Source: an uncultured Victivallis sp. (lineage in GTDB: Bacteria > Verrucomicrobiota > Lentisphaeria > Victivallales > Victivallaceae). From it: a DNA stretch of 33,161 bases. The stretch's first letter is position 1. Each line of letters starts with the position of its first letter. Shown here piece after piece: positions 8,078-14,798 of the stretch. Below the pieces are notes generated by a model. The model was given only the letters and a program-made list of their open reading frames with translations, made no database searches and had not been told where the DNA came from. Position numbers and translations under genes: made by a program. The stretch lies in NCBI GenBank assembly GCA_944389815.1, contig CALXNS010000072.1, forward strand, positions 1 through 33,161, written 5' to 3'.

Positions 8078-8963
8078 TGATTTCGGCGAATTCGCGCACG
8101 ATCGCCGCTTTGACGGACTCATCGAGTTTCGCCAGCGGAAGCCGTGGATCACCGACATCGATTCCATGATATTTCATCAATGCCTTGCCCGCGGCGACCC
8201 CGCCGTAACGGACCAGAAGATCAACGCCGCGACATACCTTGGTCATCCCGTCATATACCGCTTCCATGTCGCCGGCACGGAACGCCGCCGCGATCGCCTG
8301 ATAGACCGACGCCTGATAATTGTAGGTGCTGCCGATGAACCCCCGCGCGCCGAGCGCCAGCGCTCCGGCGAAGAATTCATCCACTCCATAAACGATGTCA
8401 TATTTCCCGTCGAGCGCACGCAGACAGTTCTGATACTCGTAGAGGTCGGGGCTGTTGAACTTGATCCCGGCCAGATTGGGAATCCGTCCGTCGGCGGTTT
8501 TCAGGAATTCAACCATCGGCAGGCGGATGCCGGAAAGCGTCGTGTGGTAATAATAGAATCCGCAGTCCGGTGCGGAGGCCGCCGCGATGCGACAATATTC
8601 GACCAGCGTTTCGATACCGGCCGGTTTGAAGTAGTTCGCCGGAACCACACTGGTGGCGAACACCCCGAGCTCGTTGGCCCGGCGCCCGAGCGTTTCCACA
8701 TCGCGCAGCGACAAGGCGCCGATGTGAATGATTAATTTGAGCCGTCCTCCCGCCGCTTTCTGCCACGCTTCCATGACTTCGAGCCGTTCCCTGACGCTGC
8801 ACGACACGCCTTCCCCGGTCGAACCGCTCACATAGGCGCCGCGCACCCCCTGACGGATCAGGAGTTCAGCCTGTTGCGGAATCACGTCTAAAGCGACGTC
8901 GCCATTCCGGTCGAACGGGGTGTGGGGAGCGGCGATCAAACCGGTGAGTTTTTCGATGTTCAT
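8070..8963 (-). CDS. nanA: N-acetylneuraminate lyase (DapA/NAL superfamily)
   Basis: The protein has 297 residues, the normal size for the family. It is a class I aldolase that splits sialic acid into N-acetylmannosamine and pyruvate. Visible features are GSTGEG (47-52), which binds the pyruvate carboxylate; the YYYH motif with the catalytic Tyr (137-140); and the Schiff-base lysine in GIKFNSPDLYEYQ (Lys168). The YYYH and KF(T/N)SxD(L/F)Y patterns favour NAL over dihydrodipicolinate synthase. ATG 8963 is chosen because GAGGA lies six bases upstream; it overlaps the regulator stop by four bases (ATGA). No nanE or nanK is adjacent, so the rest of the pathway, if present, lies elsewhere. Sialic acid use would fit a mucin-rich gut niche (inference). 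Confidence 0.87.
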   Translation of the reverse strand: MNIEKLTGLIAAPHTPFDRNGDVALDVIPQQAELLIRQGVRGAYVSGSTGEGVSCSVRERLEVMEAWQKAAGGRLKLIIHIGALSLRDVETLGRRANELGVFATSVVPANYFKPAGIETLVEYCRIAAASAPDCGFYYYHTTLSGIRLPMVEFLKTADGRIPNLAGIKFNSPDLYEYQNCLRALDGKYDIVYGVDEFFAGALALGARGFIGSTYNYQASVYQAIAAAFRAGDMEAVYDGMTKVCRGVDLLVRYGGVAAGKALMKYHGIDVGDPRLPLAKLDESVKAAIVREFAEIMR

Positions 8964-10072
8964 GATTTTTCCTCGCAATTGACCAATGGATTGAAACAAT
9001 GTTCATTTGTCGGCTCGTTTCCCGGACGCTCCAGCAGCGAGCCGCGATTGAGAATTTTTCCGTACGGCACCGGAGGAGGCGCGATTCCCGCGCCCGGCGT
9101 CCGGATCTCTTCCCGCAGCAGTTGAAGTAGCGCGCGTGCCGCCGCAGTCGGATCGATGTCGATGATCGAATAACCCGGCGAACCGGGAATGAGCAGGGCA
9201 TTCGAACCGTGTACCAGAAGCGAAAGATCCCGTCCCGGACGGAGGCGGCGGCGGTTCAATGTGTCCTCCACCATCGGAAGCGACCAGCTGTTGAGAACGA
9301 AAAGCGCGCTGTTTCGACGAACTCCGTCGTCGCCATCCAACCAGGCGTCAAGCAGCTCCGAAGCTCCGGCGCCGGATGCGGTTGCAAGAGTTGAACGTGA
9401 GGTTGAACACGCCTCACGGAACGGTGGTTCAAATGCACGAAGCATGATTTCCGCATCGTCTCCGATGCCGGTCAGCATGACGCGCTCCGCTCCGCGTGAA
9501 TGGAACTCCCGCACGATGCGTTCCGCCGCCTCCCGGTAATCGAACTGCACTTCCGGCAGGGTGATTTCCGGATCAGGATAGAGGGCGGCCGCCGGAATTT
9601 TCGCGTCGGTAAGTTTCCGCACGTTTTCCGGGGCGATTCGTCCGATGACGATCGCTGCCTGGATGCCGCACTCCAGCAGCGCTTCGGGTGTTTCACCTCC
9701 GAGCATCGTCAGGTAACCGGCTTCCTCAATCGCCTGATGCAGGGAGAAAATCATTCGTCCGAGTTTGAGGCTGTTGTCGATGCCGCTCTCGCCGGTGAAG
9801 AGCCCGATGACGCAACGTGTCGCCATCGTCAGCCGGAGCGGCCGCTCCGGCAACCGGCGGACGAAGGTGCCCGAACCGCGGCGCCGCACGATGTAACCGC
9901 GCTCTTCCAGCGCGGAAAATGCCTTGCGCGCCGTCACGGCGGTCGCATGAAAACGTTCCGCAATCGCGTTTTCCGTGAAAAAACGTTCGCCGGGAACGTA
10001 GCGCCCGCTCGAAATTTCCCGCAGCAGATAATTCTCGATCTGCTGATATTTCAAAAGCCGTTCATCCTTCAT
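8960..10072 (-). CDS. GntR-type transcriptional regulator with LacI-like effector domain
   Basis: The protein has 370 residues. Residues 1-72 form a GntR winged helix-turn-helix: LLREISSGRYVPGERFFTE, AVTARKAFSALEERGYIVRRRGSGTFV (seen as separate blocks). From about residue 85, the pattern VIGLFTG...AAIVIGRI...ERVMLTGIG...SIIDIDPTAAARALLQLL is a periplasmic-binding-protein/LacI-like sugar-sensing domain, the AraR-type arrangement. It is translationally coupled (ATGA overlap) to the sialate lyase gene and is therefore likely to control it and itself in response to a sugar. A promoter (TTGCAA-17-TATCTT) lies about 70 bases upstream of the start codon. The ligand is inferred from the neighbour only. 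Confidence 0.88.
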   Translation of the reverse strand: MKDERLLKYQQIENYLLREISSGRYVPGERFFTENAIAERFHATAVTARKAFSALEERGYIVRRRGSGTFVRRLPERPLRLTMATRCVIGLFTGESGIDNSLKLGRMIFSLHQAIEEAGYLTMLGGETPEALLECGIQAAIVIGRIAPENVRKLTDAKIPAAALYPDPEITLPEVQFDYREAAERIVREFHSRGAERVMLTGIGDDAEIMLRAFEPPFREACSTSRSTLATASGAGASELLDAWLDGDDGVRRNSALFVLNSWSLPMVEDTLNRRRLRPGRDLSLLVHGSNALLIPGSPGYSIIDIDPTAAARALLQLLREEIRTPGAGIAPPPVPYGKILNRGSLLERPGNEPTNEHCFNPLVNCEEKS

Positions 10073-10149
10073 GGAATGTGTGACTGAAGTATTTGATCCT
10101 TAATAAAAAAAATAAAAGTTCTATCTATTTGTATAGTTCTTTTTTGCGT

Positions 10150-10178
10150 AAGATACGCCGCTTTTTTCGCAATTGCAA
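10150..10178 (-). promoter_or_regulatory. Candidate promoter of the regulator-lyase operon
   Basis: On the minus strand, TTGCAA (10178-10173) and TATCTT (10155-10150) are 17 bases apart. Transcription would start near 10143 and give a leader of about 70 AT-rich bases. That leader includes the segment 10118-10140 with CTAT-TTGT-ATAG and a TATTTGTATA core, a possible operator for the AraR-like regulator. Confidence 0.45.
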
Positions 10179-10250
10179 ACGGCGGCGGCGCAAAAAAGGC
10201 AAAAATTCATTTCTCCGAACTTCGATGGAGGGGGAAGACGGAAACGATCC

Positions 10251-10272
10251 CCCGGGTCGGCTCGGACCCGGG
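10251..10272. terminator. GC-rich hairpin after the DMT transporter gene
   Basis: CCCGGGTC (10251-10258) and GACCCGGG (10265-10272) are perfect inverted arms with a 6-base loop, 46 bases past the stop codon of the leftward transporter gene. No T-tract follows on the minus strand, so termination activity is uncertain. A run of ten G (10304-10313) lies between it and the stop codon. Confidence 0.35.
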
Positions 10273-10317
10273 TTCGATGCAGGAGACACCGCCGCCGTAT
10301 TCCGGGGGGGGGGAAGT

Positions 10318-11220
10318 TCAGCCGAGCGAAACCATGACCAGTCCGATGAGAACCAGTGCGATGCCGGAGAGTTTGACCGGATTGCGGCTTTCCTTGAGGA
10401 TGAAAATTCCGGCAAGCACTCCGAGCGGAAGACTCAATTGACGGAAAGCCTGAAGGTAACTTACGTTGGTGACGAAGAGCATTGCAATCAGTACCAGCGC
10501 ATAGGCCGCCGAGGCGAAAAGTCCGCAGATCGAGGGATAAACCGAACGCAGAAACAGTCGGCGGAATTCCGCCTGTTCCCGTTTGTGTTGCCGGACATAC
10601 GTTCCCAGCCCGATGGAGATCATCGTCTCCACCATGCACAAATACGCCCCCGCCCAGACCAGTTTCGGCGAACTGGAGTGTTCGGCGAGAATCGGCGTTG
10701 CCAGACTGTCGACGACGGTGTAACCGGTGGTCCCCACCGCGGCGAGCACGATGAAGAGCAGTGCGGGCGTGCAGTAACTGCGGAGACGGAATTCCGAAAG
10801 ATGTTTCAACGGCATCAGGAGACACCCGGCGCTGACCACGACCATCCCGGAGAGCGCGAGCGCTCCGGGTCGTGCGCGGCCGAGTCCGAAGAGCAACGTG
10901 ACGACCGCCACCATCAGCACCGGAAGAGCCCGCGCCAATGGGTACGCCATGGAAATGTCACTCTTGCGATAGGCGTGAAAGAGACCGAGAAAATAGATCA
11001 CTTCGGAAATGCCGCTTCCGAGCGTCAGCAGCCAGAACCGTCCCGGCAATGCACTCCAGCGGGTGTCGCTGAGCAGAAGAAACGGCAACCACAGGAGAAT
11101 GGAAGTCATCGAGGCGAGCAGATAAAATGCCGCCGACGGTCGTTTGCTTTTGCTCAGGAAATTCCAACCGGCATGGAGCACCGCGGATACGAGAATCAGA
11201 ACAAACGCGGTCCAGCTCAT
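10318..11220 (-). CDS. EamA/DMT-superfamily transporter
   Basis: The protein has 300 residues and about ten predicted membrane helices in two repeated halves, the size and layout of EamA (DUF6-type) drug/metabolite exporters of the inner membrane. Characteristic segments are SAVLHAGWNFLSK in helix 1, MAYPLARALPVLMVAVVTLLF in helix 4, and SYLQAFRQLSLPLGVLAGIFILKE near the end, the second-half counterpart of the conserved Pro-containing helix. ATG 11220 is used because a GGGAGG site lies ten bases upstream. It overlaps the stop of the upstream PHP gene (ATGA), so the two are co-translated. The substrate is unknown; coupling with a PHP phosphoesterase suggests movement of a product or substrate of that enzyme (inference). 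Confidence 0.87.
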   Translation of the reverse strand: MSWTAFVLILVSAVLHAGWNFLSKSKRPSAAFYLLASMTSILLWLPFLLLSDTRWSALPGRFWLLTLGSGISEVIYFLGLFHAYRKSDISMAYPLARALPVLMVAVVTLLFGLGRARPGALALSGMVVVSAGCLLMPLKHLSEFRLRSYCTPALLFIVLAAVGTTGYTVVDSLATPILAEHSSSPKLVWAGAYLCMVETMISIGLGTYVRQHKREQAEFRRLFLRSVYPSICGLFASAAYALVLIAMLFVTNVSYLQAFRQLSLPLGVLAGIFILKESRNPVKLSGIALVLIGLVMVSLG

Positions 11221-12596
11221 GCGAAACACGCCTCCCGGTAGGCCGCAGTCCGTCCGGAGAGCGCCGCAAGCGCCTTGCGCGCCGGTTCGGAAGCGATGCC
11301 GCCGCCGAGGAATTCGCGCATCAACTGGCCTTCTTCCACGCAGAATTCGTCATGAACCGGGAAGTAATTTTCCCAGAGAAACGCCGCGTAACGAACGAGT
11401 CGATGTGTTCCATAAATTCCCGGCAGCCCGTTGAGGCCGACCTTCTGAACAGCGACGCAGTCGCCGCGCCGGATTGCGTCCCCGAGAACCGGGAAATCCA
11501 CGCTTTCGGAGAAAACGATCGTGCTGTACCATCCGGCGAGCGCTTCGGTCTCGGTATCTTTTTCGGTGCCGTGCGCGTCGCTCAGACCGACGACGGGGAA
11601 ACGTCCACCCCGGGCCCACTCTTCGCAGCACCAGGCAAGCTGTTCATTGTTGCTCTGCCACTGATCGGGATAGAAGCCGCCGAGGAGTTCGAACGCGTCA
11701 AATTTGCGTCGCCGGAACACTTCGTCGGTGACGGCCGTGTTGATCTCATACACATCCGTCTGCCAGCAGGGGTGACAGAACACCGCAACTCCGCCCGCTT
11801 CCCGGATGCGGTCGAACGCCCATTCGCTCGCTGCGGTCATGAAATGGTCGCCGTCGCCGAAAACCTTCTTCAACTCCGCTTCGATGACGGCGACTTCGGC
11901 ACGGTAACGCGTTTCGTTTTCGCGTGCGAGCGCGTTGATGCTGTGCGAACCGCCGAAATTGATGATGTGCACGTTGTTGTCGGGCAGGTGAACTTCTTCG
12001 CCGGGGAAAATTTTCAGATCGACCGGCTGGTCTTTCCAGAACTCCATCGCCTCCAGCGACGGCGCGTATCGATGATGATCGGTCACGGCGATGAAGTCCA
12101 TCCCCAGCTCCCGGTTGCGTGCGGCGACGTAGGCGGGCGATTCCCGGCCGTCGGAATGGAAACTGTGCATGTGAAAGTCGCCGCGCCACGGACGCAGTTT
12201 GAAAAGATCCTCCCGGAGCGAGTAGACGTTGAAACGCAATTTCTCATGTGAACGCAACGCCCAGCTGTCTCCGCCGCGATATCCCGGTTCGGTCAGATCG
12301 AGCGTGATGTTGTGTTCCTGTTCGCCGAGGAAGCGTGCGGTGATTTCCAGCGTGCCGTCCGGCAGCAGCCGGAAGGATTCGAGTTCGGAGTGCGCCGGAT
12401 CCGTACAGGCGCGCGCGGCTTTGCAGTAACTGCCGTCGGTGTGCAGTCCGCTGACGCCGCAGACCGAGACCGCGATCTTATTCTCCGCCGGAAACGCCAG
12501 ATGGCGGAAACGCGGCCGGATCCGGATGACGGTTGTGGCGTCGGCCGGAACGATTTTCGGGAAAACGTCGTAGTTGGCGCACATTTTTCGTTTCAT
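11217..12596 (-). CDS. PHP-domain metal-dependent phosphoesterase with N-terminal beta domain
   Basis: The protein has 459 residues. The first 130 or so look like a beta-rich accessory domain. The PHP domain follows with its metal ligands visible: RGDFHMHSFHSDG (138-150), VTDHH (171-175), GEEVHL, FCHPCW and GLSDAHG. Such domains hydrolyse phosphate esters, and related single-domain proteins act on nucleotides or sugar phosphates; the substrate here is not known. ATG 12596 has AAGGAG nine bases upstream. The gene is the first of a two-gene operon with the DMT transporter and is divergent from a TrmB-type regulator. The shared upstream region contains two inverted repeats, so control by that regulator is likely (inference). 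No signal peptide is evident. Confidence 0.88.
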   Translation of the reverse strand: MKRKMCANYDVFPKIVPADATTVIRIRPRFRHLAFPAENKIAVSVCGVSGLHTDGSYCKAARACTDPAHSELESFRLLPDGTLEITARFLGEQEHNITLDLTEPGYRGGDSWALRSHEKLRFNVYSLREDLFKLRPWRGDFHMHSFHSDGRESPAYVAARNRELGMDFIAVTDHHRYAPSLEAMEFWKDQPVDLKIFPGEEVHLPDNNVHIINFGGSHSINALARENETRYRAEVAVIEAELKKVFGDGDHFMTAASEWAFDRIREAGGVAVFCHPCWQTDVYEINTAVTDEVFRRRKFDAFELLGGFYPDQWQSNNEQLAWCCEEWARGGRFPVVGLSDAHGTEKDTETEALAGWYSTIVFSESVDFPVLGDAIRRGDCVAVQKVGLNGLPGIYGTHRLVRYAAFLWENYFPVHDEFCVEEGQLMREFLGGGIASEPARKALAALSGRTAAYREACFA

Positions 12597-12643
12597 GCTT
12601 TATTGCTCCTTGTTGCTTTCCGCCGTGCCGCGGCTTCGTGAAA

Positions 12644-12661
12644 ATGAAATTGTCATTTCAT
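12644..12661. promoter_or_regulatory. Inverted repeat, candidate operator at the PHP-gene transcription start
   Basis: ATGAAAT (12644-12650) and ATTTCAT (12655-12661) are perfect 7-bp arms around TGTC. The site lies directly downstream of the proposed -10 box of the leftward promoter, where a bound repressor would block initiation. Confidence 0.45.
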
Positions 12662-12690
12662 AAATATGCCCGCATTTTTCCGGAAAACAA
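12661..12690 (-). promoter_or_regulatory. Candidate promoter of the PHP/DMT operon
   Basis: On the minus strand, TTGTTT (12690-12685) and TATTTA (12666-12661) are 18 bases apart, ending about 65 bases before ATG 12596. Confidence 0.35.
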
Positions 12691-12699
12691 CCGGAAAAA
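12675..12699. promoter_or_regulatory. Second inverted repeat in the divergent intergenic region
   Basis: TTTTTCCGG (12675-12683) and CCGGAAAAA (12691-12699) are perfect 9-bp arms around a 7-base spacer. They overlap the -35 area of the leftward promoter. A T-run follows on the plus strand, but no rightward gene precedes it, so an operator is more likely than a terminator. Confidence 0.4.
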
Positions 12700-12743
12700 A
12701 TCTTTTTTTTGATGTCGGAATCTTACGACATTTTGTGAAAATC

Positions 12744-12772
12744 TTGCATTTTCCTGGCCGGAATGTTATGGT
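12744..12772 (+). promoter_or_regulatory. Candidate promoter of the TrmB-type regulator gene
   Basis: TTGCAT (12744-12749) and TATGGT (12767-12772) are 17 bases apart. Transcription would start near 12779. That excludes the in-frame ATG at 12775 and supports ATG 12823 as the start codon. Confidence 0.45.
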
Positions 12773-12822
12773 AAATGAAAATCGAAATTTTGCGACACAT
12801 CCACAAATCGATCAGGTGCGTG

Positions 12823-13608
12823 ATGAACTGCCTCGAACAACTTCAGAAACTCGGTCTGAACGGGCGTCAGGCCAACGTCTATCTTGCGCTTCTGCAACTC
12901 GGTTCCGCTTCCGCCATCGAACTGGCCAAGGCGACCGGTTACAAACATCCGACCGTCTACGACGTGCTCGATTCATTGAAGGCGCGACAGCTCGTTTCCG
13001 AAAGCTTTGCCGGCGGCAGGAAGCGTTTCGCCGCCGAGGATCCGGTCAAATGGGAGGAGTTCGAACGCGAACGGCAGCAGACGCTCGATCTTCTGCTGCC
13101 GGATCTGAAATCGCTTTACGATGCGCGCGAGAATCGCCCGCGGGTTCGATTCTATCAGGGAGAGGCCGGTGTTCTGGAAATTCACCGACAGCTGCTCAAC
13201 GCCGCCGACAAACAATATTTTTATTTCGGTTCCGTCCGGGAGATGTTTCAAACCACCGGCGCGGATAAACTTGAGGAGTATTACCGTGAACGCATCCGGC
13301 GCGGCGTGCGTTCCTATGCAATCCGGGTGCGTTCCGGCGAGAACGGCATCGATTACATGCAGCCGGGCGAACACAATCTGCGCGAGGTGCGTTATCTGCC
13401 GCGCCCGGTTTCCGGGGAGATTGCGGGACTCTATTTGTATGACAACACCGTGGCGATCGTCTCCGCGCTCAAGGAGAATTATTCGATGACCATCGAAAGC
13501 AGGGAACTTTTTTCGCTGCTCAAGACGGTCTGGCTCTGCATCTGGGAAATTGCCGAGGTGGGGGGGAGCCCGGAGGGCGGAACGCGGAAAAATGAAGAAG
13601 AGCAATAA
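12823..13608 (+). CDS. TrmB-family transcriptional regulator
   Basis: The protein has 261 residues. The N-terminus, LEQLQKLGLNGRQANVYLALLQLG, then SAIELAKATGYKHPTVYDVLDSL and RKRFAAEDP, is the TrmB winged-helix domain (about 1-75), followed by a short coiled segment. Residues from about 100 on (RVRFYQGEAGVLEIHRQLL, YFYFGSVREMF, LYLYDNTVAIVS) form the C-terminal domain typical of bacterial TrmB-like proteins, which may sense a small molecule. A start at ATG 12823 places the helix-turn-helix at the very beginning, as is normal for the family, and agrees with the promoter position. The gene is divergent from the PHP/DMT operon. Local repressor of that operon and of itself is the simplest role (inference). 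Confidence 0.87.
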   Translation: MNCLEQLQKLGLNGRQANVYLALLQLGSASAIELAKATGYKHPTVYDVLDSLKARQLVSESFAGGRKRFAAEDPVKWEEFERERQQTLDLLLPDLKSLYDARENRPRVRFYQGEAGVLEIHRQLLNAADKQYFYFGSVREMFQTTGADKLEEYYRERIRRGVRSYAIRVRSGENGIDYMQPGEHNLREVRYLPRPVSGEIAGLYLYDNTVAIVSALKENYSMTIESRELFSLLKTVWLCIWEIAEVGGSPEGGTRKNEEEQ

Positions 13609-13635
13609 TATAAGCGCTTTCTCCGGTACGACGCC

Positions 13636-13663
13636 TTGTATTTCCGATTCCTGAGAGTATCTT
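13636..13663 (+). promoter_or_regulatory. Possible promoter for argC
   Basis: TTGTAT (13636-13641) and TATCTT (13658-13663) are 16 bases apart in the 183-base gap before argC. The leader would be about 120 bases and includes the palindrome CCGCCGCGGCGG near 13675 and a TCCGGA hairpin just before the ribosome-binding site. Confidence 0.3.
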
Positions 13664-13791
13664 AAGAAAACAACCGCCGCGGCGGAATATTTCCCGCGCG
13701 TGCGATTGCGACGGAGAGATTATCGAACAGCGACGTAAGAAATCAACCTCAGCAATTCCGGAGGAGTGCTTCCGGACGGAGATTCTTCAAC

Positions 13792-14730
13792 ATGGCGACA
13801 AAAGTTTTCATCGATGGAAAAGCCGGCACGACCGGCCTGCGGATCTATGACCGGCTCCAGAAGCGGAGCGACATTGAACTTCTTACCCTCTCCGACGAGG
13901 AGCGCAAAAATACCGGAAAACGGCGGGAAATGCTCAACGGCTGCGACATCGCCTTTCTCTGTCTGCCCGATGACGCCGCCCGCGAGGCGGTCTCGCTGAT
14001 CGAGAATCCAAATGTCATCGTGCTCGACACGTCGACCGCTCATCGGACGCTCGACGACTGGGCCTACGGATTCCCCGAACTTTCTCCCGCCTTCCGCGCG
14101 AAGGTGGAATCTTCCCGGCGCATCGCGGTTCCCGGCTGCCATGCCAGCGGATTCATCGCCCTGGTTCAACCGTTGATTGCGAATGGGTTGATCGCACCGG
14201 AACTGCCGCTTTGCTGCCATTCGATCACCGGTTACAGCGGCGGCGGCAAGAAGATGATCGCCGAATACGAGGATCCCGCCCGTTCGGTACTGCTGGATTC
14301 TCCGCGTCAGTATGGACTTACGCAGCAGCATAAACATCTTCGCGAAATGGTCAAAATTACCGGAGTGAGCTGTGCGCCGATCTTCTGCCCGATCGTGGCG
14401 GATTTCTACAGCGGCATGGCTGTGACCGTGCCGCTTTTCCGGCAACAACTGCTCGGCGGGGCGACCGTCGCGGACGTGCGCGAGGTTTATCGCTCGCTCT
14501 ACACCGGGCCGATCGTCTCTTATTGTGAAAACGCATCCGAAAACGGTCTTCTTGCCGCGAACGCGCTTGCCGGTTTCGACGCCATGCAGATTACCGTTGA
14601 AGGCAACGAGGATCGCATTCTGCTGATCGCCCGTTACGACAATCTCGGCAAGGGCGCTTCCGGCGCAGCGGTCGAATGCATGAATATTGTCATGAAAACG
14701 GAACCCGGTCGCGGCCTGGCGCTGTTCTGA
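13792..14730 (+). CDS. argC: N-acetyl-gamma-glutamyl-phosphate reductase, type 2
   Basis: The protein has 312 residues, the length of the shorter type 2 ArgC class. It reduces N-acetylglutamyl phosphate to the semialdehyde with NADPH in arginine synthesis. Visible parts are the N-terminal nucleotide-binding start VFIDGKAGTTGLRI (5-18), LDTSTAHR (79-86), and the active-site motif PGCHASG with catalytic Cys116. SITGYSGGGK and LTQQHKHLREM follow as expected for substrate binding. GGAG precedes the ATG at a slightly long spacing. It is not next to other arginine genes, so the pathway is dispersed. The downstream channel gene follows within 70 bases and may be co-transcribed. Confidence 0.94.
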   Translation: MATKVFIDGKAGTTGLRIYDRLQKRSDIELLTLSDEERKNTGKRREMLNGCDIAFLCLPDDAAREAVSLIENPNVIVLDTSTAHRTLDDWAYGFPELSPAFRAKVESSRRIAVPGCHASGFIALVQPLIANGLIAPELPLCCHSITGYSGGGKKMIAEYEDPARSVLLDSPRQYGLTQQHKHLREMVKITGVSCAPIFCPIVADFYSGMAVTVPLFRQQLLGGATVADVREVYRSLYTGPIVSYCENASENGLLAANALAGFDAMQITVEGNEDRILLIARYDNLGKGASGAAVECMNIVMKTEPGRGLALF

Positions 14731-14798
14731 TTTCCGGAAATCGATTCCGCAGGCGAGGCGATTTTCCGCTGCGGTTCGGCGGGCGGAGGGCAGGGAAT

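Noticed and set aside
10140..10200. Possible intrinsic terminator formed by TTTTTTCGC and GCGCAAAAAA
   Set aside because: The GC part does not pair properly and the region is better explained as the promoter of the leftward regulator gene.
10304..10313. Run of ten G as a phase-variable tract
   Set aside because: It lies outside any coding frame, just after the DMT transporter stop codon, so slippage would not switch a gene on or off.
10093..11241. 382-residue plus-strand frame opposite the DMT transporter
   Set aside because: The translation is low-complexity and hydrophilic, while the minus strand encodes a clear ten-helix transporter.
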